Assembly (NCBI GenBank): GCA_005792205.1
Contig: SXSO01000018.1
Span: 1 to 5,176, forward strand
Source of the DNA: Bacteroidota bacterium
GTDB lineage: Bacteria; Bacteroidota; Ignavibacteria; UBA10030; F1-140-MAGs086
Direction: 5' to 3'
DNA: 5,176 nt
Part shown: in pieces, positions 1 to 5,176 of the stretch
How positions within the stretch are numbered: position 1 is the first letter of the stretch
Layout of the letters: every line of letters starts with the position of its first letter
Notes under the pieces: model-generated
The model's input: only the letters and a program-made list of their open reading frames with translations
What the model was told of the DNA's origin: nothing
Database searches by the model: none
Position numbers and translations under genes: made by a program

Positions 1-1013
1 CGTGGAATTTCCCACTTGCAATTTTAGTTGGAATGACAACTGCGGCAATTGTGTGTGGAAATACAGTTGTTTTAAAACCATCTTCTGATTCACCGCGAAT
101 TGGTTATGCATTTATGGAAGTTATGGAAGAAATAAAATTGCCAAAAGGTGTAATAAATTTTTTTACTGGTTCAGGTGGAGAAGTTGGAGACACATTGGTG
201 AAACATCCAAAGACAAGATTTGTGTCATTTACTGGTTCAATGGAAGTAGGAATTCATATAAATGAAGAAGCATCCAAAGTTCAAGAAGGACAAATTTGGT
301 TGAAACGAGTTGTTGCTGAAATGGGAGGAAAAGATTGTATTGTTATAGAAAACGATGCAAATATTGATGAGGCAGTTGCTGGAGTTGTTGCTTCTGCATT
401 TGGTTTTCAAGGACAAAAATGTTCAGCTTGTTCTCGTGTGATTGTAAATGAAAAAATTTATGATAAAGTTGTTCAAAAGTTAGTTGAGAAAGCAAAAACA
501 ATTTCTGTTGGAAATCCAGTTGAACTTAAAAATTATATGGGACCACTTATCAACAAAAAATCTTTGGAAAATGCTTTGAAGTATATTCAAAAAGCAGTTG
601 AGGAAGGTGGAAAAATTTTTCTTGGTGGAAATAAAATTGAAAGCAATGGAAATTTTCTTGAACCAACAATTATTTCAAATGTGAAACCAAACGACACAAT
701 TGCACATGAAGAAATTTTTGCTCCTGTACTAGCAGTGATTAAATCAAAAAATTTTGAAGATGCTTTAAAAATTGCAAACAACACAAAATATGGACTTACT
801 GGTTCAATTTACACAAAAAACAAAACTAAATTAAAAATTGCTGCTCAAAGTTTTTTTGTAGGAAATCTTTATTTCAATCGTAAATGTACTGGAGCTTTTG
901 TTGGAGTTCATCCATTTGGTGGATTCAATATGAGTGGAACCGATTCAAAAGCAGGAGGAAGAGATTATTTACTTCTTTTCCTTCAAGCAAAATTGATGTC
1001 AGAAAAAATATAA
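1..1013 (+). CDS. pruA: L-glutamate gamma-semialdehyde dehydrogenase (P5C dehydrogenase, RocA type), 5'-truncated
   Basis: This enzyme oxidises L-glutamate 5-semialdehyde (from 1-pyrroline-5-carboxylate) to glutamate with NAD+, the last step of proline and arginine catabolism, in the cytoplasm. The reading frame is open from the window edge: the first complete codon is the Trp of PWNF at position 3, and the preceding Pro codon is cut. Visible are 336 codons. RocA proteins are usually about 515 residues, so roughly 180 N-terminal residues lie outside. ALDH landmarks appear in order: the cofactor-binding stretch GNTVVLKPS, FTGS at 228-239, the active-site Glu of AEMGGKD (codon 318-320), and the nucleophilic Cys of GQKCSACSR (codon 420-422). 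The EEIFAPV segment and the family signature NRKCTGA...HPFGGFNMSGTDSKAGG follow near the C-terminus. That signature and the GQKCSACSR active site point to the RocA subgroup (also called rocA) rather than a generic aldehyde dehydrogenase. No catalytic residue seems lost. A hairpin terminator follows closely, so this gene probably ends its own transcript. The true start cannot be seen. Confidence 0.95.
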   Translation, partial: WNFPLAILVGMTTAAIVCGNTVVLKPSSDSPRIGYAFMEVMEEIKLPKGVINFFTGSGGEVGDTLVKHPKTRFVSFTGSMEVGIHINEEASKVQEGQIWLKRVVAEMGGKDCIVIENDANIDEAVAGVVASAFGFQGQKCSACSRVIVNEKIYDKVVQKLVEKAKTISVGNPVELKNYMGPLINKKSLENALKYIQKAVEEGGKIFLGGNKIESNGNFLEPTIISNVKPNDTIAHEEIFAPVLAVIKSKNFEDALKIANNTKYGLTGSIYTKNKTKLKIAAQSFFVGNLYFNRKCTGAFVGVHPFGGFNMSGTDSKAGGRDYLLLFLQAKLMSEKI

Positions 1014-1023
1014 TTTATTTTGT

Positions 1024-1059
1024 TAAAGCATCTCTGTTTTACTATACAGAGATGCTTTA
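1024..1059 (+). terminator. Probable intrinsic terminator after the P5C dehydrogenase gene
   Basis: Bases 1024-1037 and 1046-1059 form a perfect 14-bp inverted repeat (arm TAAAGCATCTCTGT) around an 8-base loop, starting 11 bases after the stop codon. Its 10-bp core is flanked by AAA on the left and TTT on the right, giving the A-tract/stem/T-tract shape of a rho-independent terminator. The T tract is short and interrupted (TTTACTTTG), so termination may be partial. Nothing T-rich follows the hairpin when read on the minus strand, so it is best assigned to the plus strand. An RNA-processing or 3'-stabilising hairpin is the alternative. Confidence 0.65.
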
Positions 1060-1121
1060 CTTTGTGATACGCAATAAATATTTTTAACATTAACTTTTAT
1101 ATATTCAACAAACTTTTTTAG

Positions 1122-2624
1122 ATGGAAGAAAACTTAGAAGACATAAATATTCTCATAAAACGGCGAAAAGAAGAACTTCATGAATTGCAACAAATGGGAA
1201 TTAATCCTTATCCGTATGAATTTAATGTAACGCATTATTCAATTGATATAATTCAAAACTTTAAGGAAGAAGAAAAAATTGATGTTTCTATTGCTGGAAG
1301 AATTATGGCAATTCGTAGAATGGGAAAAGCATCGTTTTGTCACATTCAAGATTCAAAAGGAAGAATCCAAATCTATTTAAAAAAAGATGAAATTGGAAAT
1401 ATATATGATGCTTTTAAGTTGATGGATATTGGTGATTTAATTGGTGTAAAAGGATTTATATTTAAAACTAAAACAGGAGAAATTAGTGTTCATATAAATC
1501 ATTTAGAATTGCTTTCAAAATCTCTTCGTCCACTTCCAGTTGTGAAAGAAATAAAAGATGAAAAAGGAAACATACATACATTCGATTCATTTGAAGATAA
1601 AGAACTTCGTTATCGTCAAAGATATGTAGATTTAATTGTAAATACCGAAGTGAAAGAAGTTTTTTTAAAGCGAACTAAAATCATAAAATCAATTAGAAAT
1701 TTTCTTGACAATTTAAATATTGTTGAAGTTGAAACACCAATTCTTCAACCACTTTATGGAGGAGCATTTGCTCGTCCATTTCAAACTCATCACAATTCCC
1801 TAAATATGGAATTGTATTTGCGAATTGCTGACGAACTTTATTTGAAACGACTTCTTGTTGGTGGATTTGATGGTGTTTATGAAATCTCAAAAGATTTTAG
1901 AAACGAAGGAATGGATAGAAATCATAATCCAGAATTTACAATGATGGAAGTTTATGTTGCCTACAAAGATTACAATTGGATGATGAAAATTGTGGAAGAA
2001 ATGTTTCAAAAAATTGCAATGGAAATAAATAATTCATTAGAATTAATTGTAGATGACAAAAAAATAAATTTTTGTTCACCGTGGGAAAAAATTTCTATAC
2101 TTGATTCAATTGAAAAATTTACAGGAAAAAGTTTGCAAAATAAAAATGAAACTGAAATTCGTCAAATAGTTAAAGAATTAAACATTGAAATTTCTGAAAG
2201 TGATTCAATTGGAACAATTATTGACACAATTTTTTCTGAAAAAGTTGAGCATAATTTAATTCAACCTACATTTATTATTGATTATCCAGTTGAAATGTCA
2301 CCACTTGCAAAACGACATAGAACAAATACAAATCTTGTTGAAAGATTTGAATTGTTTATAAATGGACAAGAAGTTTGCAATTCTTTTTCTGAATTAAATG
2401 ATCCAATTGATCAAAGGAAACGTTTTGAAGAACAGATGAAAGCAAAAGAAAAAGGAGATGCTGAAGCACAAGTTTTAGATGAAGATTTTCTTCGTGCAAT
2501 TGAATATGGAATGCCACCAGCAGCAGGACTTGGAGTTGGAATTGATCGTCTTACAATGTTGCTTACAAATCAACATTCAATTCGCGATGTAATTTTCTTT
2601 CCACATATGAGAAAAGAACATTGA
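1122..2624 (+). CDS. lysS: Lysine--tRNA ligase (class II LysRS)
   Basis: This cytoplasmic enzyme charges tRNA-Lys with lysine using ATP. It is a full-length class II LysRS of 500 residues, the normal bacterial size. An N-terminal helix (about 5-25) precedes an OB-fold anticodon-binding domain (about 54-135) with the typical GRIMAIRRMGKASF and KTKTGE stretches. The catalytic domain starts at RYRQRYVDL (163-171). Motif 1 includes VEVETPILQP (201-210), motif 2 includes FRNEG...HNPEFTMME (259-276), and motif 3 is GLGVGIDRLTML (469-480). The lysine-pocket segments GGAFARPF...THHN and FSELNDP (422-428) are also present. About ten extra residues relative to E. coli LysS lie around 140-160 (RPLPVVKEIKDEKGN...), as I recall from Bacteroidota-type enzymes. 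The ATG at 1122 gives the expected N-terminus. Its upstream sequence has no Shine-Dalgarno, only A/T-rich bases. The stop codon overlaps the next start by one base, so this gene probably leads an operon. No key residue appears missing. Confidence 0.98.
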   Translation: MEENLEDINILIKRRKEELHELQQMGINPYPYEFNVTHYSIDIIQNFKEEEKIDVSIAGRIMAIRRMGKASFCHIQDSKGRIQIYLKKDEIGNIYDAFKLMDIGDLIGVKGFIFKTKTGEISVHINHLELLSKSLRPLPVVKEIKDEKGNIHTFDSFEDKELRYRQRYVDLIVNTEVKEVFLKRTKIIKSIRNFLDNLNIVEVETPILQPLYGGAFARPFQTHHNSLNMELYLRIADELYLKRLLVGGFDGVYEISKDFRNEGMDRNHNPEFTMMEVYVAYKDYNWMMKIVEEMFQKIAMEINNSLELIVDDKKINFCSPWEKISILDSIEKFTGKSLQNKNETEIRQIVKELNIEISESDSIGTIIDTIFSEKVEHNLIQPTFIIDYPVEMSPLAKRHRTNTNLVERFELFINGQEVCNSFSELNDPIDQRKRFEEQMKAKEKGDAEAQVLDEDFLRAIEYGMPPAAGLGVGIDRLTMLLTNQHSIRDVIFFPHMRKEH

Positions 2625-2626
2625 TG
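2622..2626 (+). other. TGATG stop/start overlap (lysS to glycosyltransferase)
   Basis: The TGA stop of lysS (2622-2624) shares its A with the ATG of the next gene (2624-2626). Such overlaps usually go with translational coupling: ribosomes finishing lysS reinitiate on the glycosyltransferase. A TTG at 2621 is in frame just before the ATG and could be called as the start by software, but the ATG is the better choice. Upstream there is only an A-rich stretch (GAGAAAAGAA), not a clear ribosome binding site. Confidence 0.8.
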
Positions 2627-3349
2627 AAAATTTCAATTATTATTCCAACACTAAATGAAGAAAAATTATTAGAACAAACACTGTTGCAATTTGATGATGA
2701 GTTTAAAAAAAATAATAATATTGAATTAATTGTAAGCGATGGTGGAAGCAAAGATAAAACGATTGAAATTGCAAAAAAATATGCTGATAAAGTTGTTTTA
2801 CATGAAACTAATAAAAAACAGAATATTTCTGTTGGAAGAAATTTTGGGGCAAAACATTCAAATGGTGAATTGCTTATTTTTTTTAATGCAGATACATTGA
2901 TAAAAAACAAAGAAAAATTTATTGAATCAGTGAAAACTGAATTTGAAAAAAAAAATATTGTTGGAATTACTTGTTCAGTATTTGTTTATCAAAATGAATC
3001 TATATTTTTTGATAATTTAATTCATTCAATATTAAACTATTATTTTTATTTTCTTAACCTAATTGGAATTGGAATGGGAAGAGGTGAGTGTAATATTGTG
3101 AGAAAAGAAATGTTTATTTTGCTTAATGGATATAATGAAAAAATTTATGCGGGAGAGGATTACGATTTTTTTTTTCGCTTAAGAAAGTATGGAAAAATTT
3201 TTTTTTTGTTGAACGAAACTGTCTATGAATCACCTCGTAGATATAGAAAATATGGTTATTTAAAAATTTTGTTTTTATGGTTTTTTAATGCCGTTTCAGT
3301 TTCAATTTTTAAAAAATCATATTCAAATAATTGGGATGCAATAAGATGA
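2624..3349 (+). CDS. Family 2 (GT-A fold) glycosyltransferase, specificity unknown
   Basis: This is a 241-residue inverting-type sugar transferase that probably moves a sugar from an activated nucleotide donor onto an envelope or lipid-linked acceptor; donor and acceptor cannot be told. The N-terminus ISIIIPTLNEE (3-13) and VSDGGSKDKT (37-46) are the classic GT2 nucleotide-binding start. FFNADT (86-91) occupies the metal-binding DxD place, but the first Asp is Asn. YAGEDYDFFFRLRKYGK (175-191) carries the ED motif expected near the catalytic base, followed by a basic patch, SPRRYRKYGY (203-212). Two hydrophobic stretches, about 131-151 and 213-229, could touch or cross the membrane; otherwise it would act at the cytoplasmic face. 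The ATG at 2624 was chosen over an adjacent in-frame TTG. The gene is very AT-rich (about 24% G+C over 2641-3300 by hand count, against about 28% in part of lysS) and has three 10-base A or T runs. It sits between lysS and an S41 protease, suggesting an envelope role by context only. Confidence 0.85.
   Translation: MKISIIIPTLNEEKLLEQTLLQFDDEFKKNNNIELIVSDGGSKDKTIEIAKKYADKVVLHETNKKQNISVGRNFGAKHSNGELLIFFNADTLIKNKEKFIESVKTEFEKKNIVGITCSVFVYQNESIFFDNLIHSILNYYFYFLNLIGIGMGRGECNIVRKEMFILLNGYNEKIYAGEDYDFFFRLRKYGKIFFLLNETVYESPRRYRKYGYLKILFLWFFNAVSVSIFKKSYSNNWDAIR
2946..2955 (+). repeat. Homopolymer tract A10 inside the glycosyltransferase gene
   Basis: Ten consecutive A bases encode part of EFEKKN (around residues 108-111). 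This is one of three 10-base tracts in the gene and a possible site of replication or transcription slippage. Whether it varies cannot be seen from one sequence. Confidence 0.9.
3166..3175 (+). repeat. Homopolymer tract T10 directly after the ED motif codons
   Basis: Ten consecutive T bases encode the FFF of EDYDFFFR (residues 182-184). Loss of one T would bring in a TAA stop within three codons. Gain of one T would reach a TGA about 18 codons later. Either change would remove roughly the last quarter of the protein, including the basic patch and the second hydrophobic segment. Confidence 0.9.
3198..3207 (+). repeat. Second T10 homopolymer tract in the glycosyltransferase gene
   Basis: Ten consecutive T bases encode the end of KIFFL (residues 192-195). 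The tract lies only 22 bases after the preceding T10, so opposite slips at the two could restore the frame with a short altered segment between them. Confidence 0.9.
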
Positions 3350-3388
3350 ATTTATTATATTTTAAAAAAAAATAAAGTTAAAAAAATT

Positions 3389-4987
3389 ATGACAAAAAAA
3401 ATTTCAGTATTTACTGCTACATTTTTAGTAATTATTTCAATTGCTATTGGAGCATTTATTCAAAAAGTCGTTTCTGCTGATAATATATATCAACAGATAA
3501 AGAAATTCACTGATGTCTTGAATAACGCAGAAAAAAACTATGTAGATACTGTTGATACAGGAAAACTTGTGGAAGCAGCAATAAATGGAGTGCTTACACA
3601 ACTTGATCCTCATTCGGTTTATATTCCAGTATCTCAAATGCAAAAAGTTACTGAAGATTTTCAAGGTTCATTTGAGGGAATTGGTGTTGAGTTTGATATT
3701 TTAAATGACACATTAACTATTATTTCTCCAATTCCAGGAGGTCCAAGTGAAGCACTTGGAATTTTAGCTGGAGATAAAGTTACAGAAATAAATGACACAA
3801 ATGCTGTAGGAATTAAACGTGAAGATGTTCCCAAAAAACTTCGTGGAAAAAAGGGAACCAAAGTTAAAATTGAAATTTTAAGAACAGGAGAAAAACTTGT
3901 GTTTGAAATAATACGAGATAAAATTCCAATTTATACAGTTGATGTTTCATATATGATAGACAATGAAACTGGATATATTAGTGTGAATCGTTTTGCTGCT
4001 ACAACTTATGGTGAATTTTCAGAAGCAATGAAAAAATTAAAATCATTTGGAATGAAAAAATTACTTCTTGACTTACGAAATAATCCGGGAGGTTATCTTG
4101 ATCAAGCAGTTAGAATGGTTGAAGAATTTCTTCCAAATAATAAAAAAATAGTTTATACAAAAAGTAGAGGCGATTTATTTAATGAAAATTATACTTCAAC
4201 AAGAGATGGAGAATATAAAGATATTACTGTGGTGGTTTTAGTAAATCAAGGAAGCGCTTCCGCAAGTGAAATTGTTTCTGGAGCAATTCAAGATTGTGAT
4301 AGAGGTATTATTGTTGGTGAAACAACTTTTGGGAAAGGATTAGTTCAAAGACAATTTCCTTTGAGTGATGGTTCTGCATATCGCCTTACGATTGCTCGTT
4401 ATTATACACCATCTGGAAGATTGATTCAAAGACCGTATGATAAAGGAATTGATGAATATAGAAAAGAAGTTAGCGAAAGAGATGAAGAAGAAGGTGATAA
4501 TTTATATCATAAAATTGACGGTGATTCAACTCGTCCAAAATTTAAAACTAATTCTGGAAGAACAGTTTATGGAGGTGGAGGAATTACACCAGATTATATT
4601 GTGAAATCTGAAAAGCTTCAAAAATACACTGTAAATTTAAGACGAAACAATTTATTTATTGAATATGCAAATCGTTATATGGATAAATCTGGAAATGAGT
4701 TAAGAAATCATTTTTCAAAAAAAAATGTTGAAGAATTTAAAAAGGAATTCGTTTTAACAACTATTATGATGGATGAATTTTTAGAACTTGCAAAATCAAA
4801 AAAAATTGATTTTAATAGTGAAGAATTTATGAAAGATGAAAACTATATAAAAGCATATATCAAAGCCCAAATTGGACGAAATATATTTGGAAATGAAGGT
4901 TATTATCCAATTTTACTTCAAGAGGATAATCAATTTGTAAAAGCAATTTCGCTTTTCAAAGAGGCAGAAAATTTGAGTAAGTTTTAA
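3389..4987 (+). CDS. S41 family carboxy-terminal processing peptidase (CtpA/Prc-like)
   Basis: This serine protease cleaves near the C-termini of envelope proteins, acting outside the cytoplasmic membrane. The 532-residue product starts with a basic MTKK and a hydrophobic segment (about 8-29). That segment ends in VSA-DN, so it is either a signal peptide or an uncleaved anchor. The helical N-terminal region has LDPHSVYIP (72-80). A PDZ domain spans about 92-175 (FEGIGVEFDI, GDKVTEIN, RGKKGTKVKI). The protease core follows with GYISVNRF and LLDLRNNPGGYL (226-237). By spacing to CtpB and Prc, the catalytic Ser is S291 in GSASASEI, the Lys is K316 in FGKGLVQ and the helper Gln is Q320, so the site looks intact. 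The core closes at GGGGITPDYIV (395-405). About 127 further charged, mostly helical-looking residues follow, an extension I associate with Bacteroidota-type relatives. The ATG at 3389 has no Shine-Dalgarno, and no signal-like start lies elsewhere. The gene lies 39 bases after the glycosyltransferase and its stop overlaps the next start. The protein substrate is unknown. Confidence 0.95.
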   Translation: MTKKISVFTATFLVIISIAIGAFIQKVVSADNIYQQIKKFTDVLNNAEKNYVDTVDTGKLVEAAINGVLTQLDPHSVYIPVSQMQKVTEDFQGSFEGIGVEFDILNDTLTIISPIPGGPSEALGILAGDKVTEINDTNAVGIKREDVPKKLRGKKGTKVKIEILRTGEKLVFEIIRDKIPIYTVDVSYMIDNETGYISVNRFAATTYGEFSEAMKKLKSFGMKKLLLDLRNNPGGYLDQAVRMVEEFLPNNKKIVYTKSRGDLFNENYTSTRDGEYKDITVVVLVNQGSASASEIVSGAIQDCDRGIIVGETTFGKGLVQRQFPLSDGSAYRLTIARYYTPSGRLIQRPYDKGIDEYRKEVSERDEEEGDNLYHKIDGDSTRPKFKTNSGRTVYGGGGITPDYIVKSEKLQKYTVNLRRNNLFIEYANRYMDKSGNELRNHFSKKNVEEFKKEFVLTTIMMDEFLELAKSKKIDFNSEEFMKDENYIKAYIKAQIGRNIFGNEGYYPILLQEDNQFVKAISLFKEAENLSKF

Positions 4988-4989
4988 TG
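4985..4989 (+). other. TAATG stop/start overlap (S41 peptidase to DUF3108 gene)
   Basis: The TAA stop of the peptidase (4985-4987) shares its last A with the ATG of the following gene (4987-4989). This supports cotranscription and probable translational coupling of the protease and the secreted protein. No Shine-Dalgarno is visible in the preceding coding sequence. Confidence 0.8.
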
Positions 4990-5176
4990 AAACATTTTTT
5001 TATTTATGTTATTTTATTTTGTTGTTTGAATGAATTATTTTCACAAAATAAAAATATATTAGTAGATGGCGAAGATTTATTTTATAATGTGAGATATGGG
5101 TTTATTGATTTGGGAAGTATTAGAATGAAAACAAAAAAAGTTTTTGAAAATGGAAATTCATTTTATAAAACACAAG
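4987..5176 (+). CDS. DUF3108-type secreted protein, 3'-truncated by the window edge
   Basis: Only the first 63 codons are present and the frame is still open at the right edge. The N-terminus, MKHFFIYVILFCCLNELFSQ, looks like a signal peptide: one basic residue, a hydrophobic core and a likely cut at LFS-Q, an ending common in Bacteroidota exported proteins. Two Cys residues lie inside the hydrophobic core, but no proper lipobox precedes them, so a lipoprotein is unlikely. The mature start, DGEDLFYNVRYGFIDLGSIRM (split here as DGEDLFYNVRYG and FIDLGSIRM), matches the opening of DUF3108 proteins, which typically begin with a GE.L.Y.V.yGfi..G pattern. These are periplasmic or outer-membrane-facing beta-rich proteins of unclear function. 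The family call rests on this short segment. The one-base overlap with the peptidase gene suggests joint expression in the envelope. The gene is too short for a homology-free ORF call but is supported by its start, signal peptide and context. Confidence 0.75.
   Translation, partial: MKHFFIYVILFCCLNELFSQNKNILVDGEDLFYNVRYGFIDLGSIRMKTKKVFENGNSFYKTQ

Noticed and set aside
884..1087. 67-codon plus-strand open frame overlapping the end of the dehydrogenase gene
   Set aside because: It lies mostly inside the clearly real dehydrogenase gene in another frame, runs through the terminator hairpin and shows no protein-like features.
1062..1090. Possible promoter for lysS: TTGTGA, 17 bases, TAACAT; also TAACTTTT at 1091-1098, near the Bacteroidota -7 consensus
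   Set aside because: Each hexamer matches only 4 of 6 consensus bases. The Bacteroidota-like element has no TTTG at the right distance (the one at 1061-1064 is 26 bases away rather than about 19). In DNA this AT-rich such matches are expected by chance. A promoter in this gap is likely, but I cannot place it.
2563..2910. 115-codon minus-strand open frame across the lysS/glycosyltransferase junction
   Set aside because: It is antisense to two well-supported genes. Its Ser/Phe/Leu-rich product is what antisense of Lys/Glu/Asn-rich AT-biased coding sequence gives.
3350..3388. AT-rich gap with a weak TTTATT/AATAAA inverted repeat and A9 run between the glycosyltransferase and the S41 peptidase
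   Set aside because: The stem is six A/T pairs only and there is no T tract after it, so it is not a terminator. No promoter could be recognised either.
3661..3861. 66-codon minus-strand open frame within the S41 peptidase gene
   Set aside because: It is antisense to the conserved PDZ domain, with no sign of its own start region or family.
4251..4260. Perfect palindrome GAAGCGCTTC inside the peptidase gene
   Set aside because: It falls in and beside the codons of the conserved GSASASE active-site motif, so protein constraint and chance explain it better than a regulatory site.
1..5176. Search for mobile elements, CRISPR repeats, tRNA or rRNA genes, toxin-antitoxin pairs or defence genes
   Set aside because: The window is almost fully covered by five recognisable genes. 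The two gaps (108 and 39 bases) hold only the terminator hairpin and AT-rich sequence, with no direct repeats or cloverleaf.

Overview
This is an AT-rich stretch of bacterial DNA with one strand of coding: all five genes read left to right. By hand count, G+C is about 28% over 1741-2400 and about 24% over 2641-3300. No gene has a clear Shine-Dalgarno sequence. The lysyl-tRNA synthetase has a short insert, the S41 peptidase has a long C-terminal extension, and the last protein is a DUF3108-type envelope protein whose signal peptide ends in FSQ. Together these suggest a member of the Bacteroidota/Chlorobiota/Ignavibacteriota group, with an AT-rich Ignavibacteria-like organism as my best guess. 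The placement is an inference, because there is no rRNA or other marker in the window.

Layout. Positions 1-1013 hold the last two thirds of a RocA-type L-glutamate gamma-semialdehyde dehydrogenase (proline/arginine catabolism), cut by the left edge. A 108-base gap follows, with a 14-bp perfect hairpin that probably terminates that transcript. From 1122 to the right edge lies a compact group: lysS (1122-2624), a family 2 glycosyltransferase (2624-3349), an S41 carboxy-terminal processing peptidase (3389-4987) and the first 63 codons of a secreted DUF3108-type protein (4987 to the edge). Two of the three junctions in this group are one-base stop/start overlaps (TGATG and TAATG). The third is a 39-base AT-rich gap with no convincing terminator, so the four genes are probably cotranscribed.

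How the genes relate. The dehydrogenase is a separate metabolic gene. In the second group, lysS is a housekeeping translation gene. The next three are consistent with envelope work: a sugar transferase with hydrophobic segments, a membrane-anchored or periplasmic processing protease, and a secreted DUF3108 protein. No shared pathway can be proven from sequence alone. The most notable feature is the glycosyltransferase gene, which carries three 10-base homopolymer tracts and is more AT-rich than lysS. No mobile element, CRISPR array, RNA gene or clearly novel system was found.
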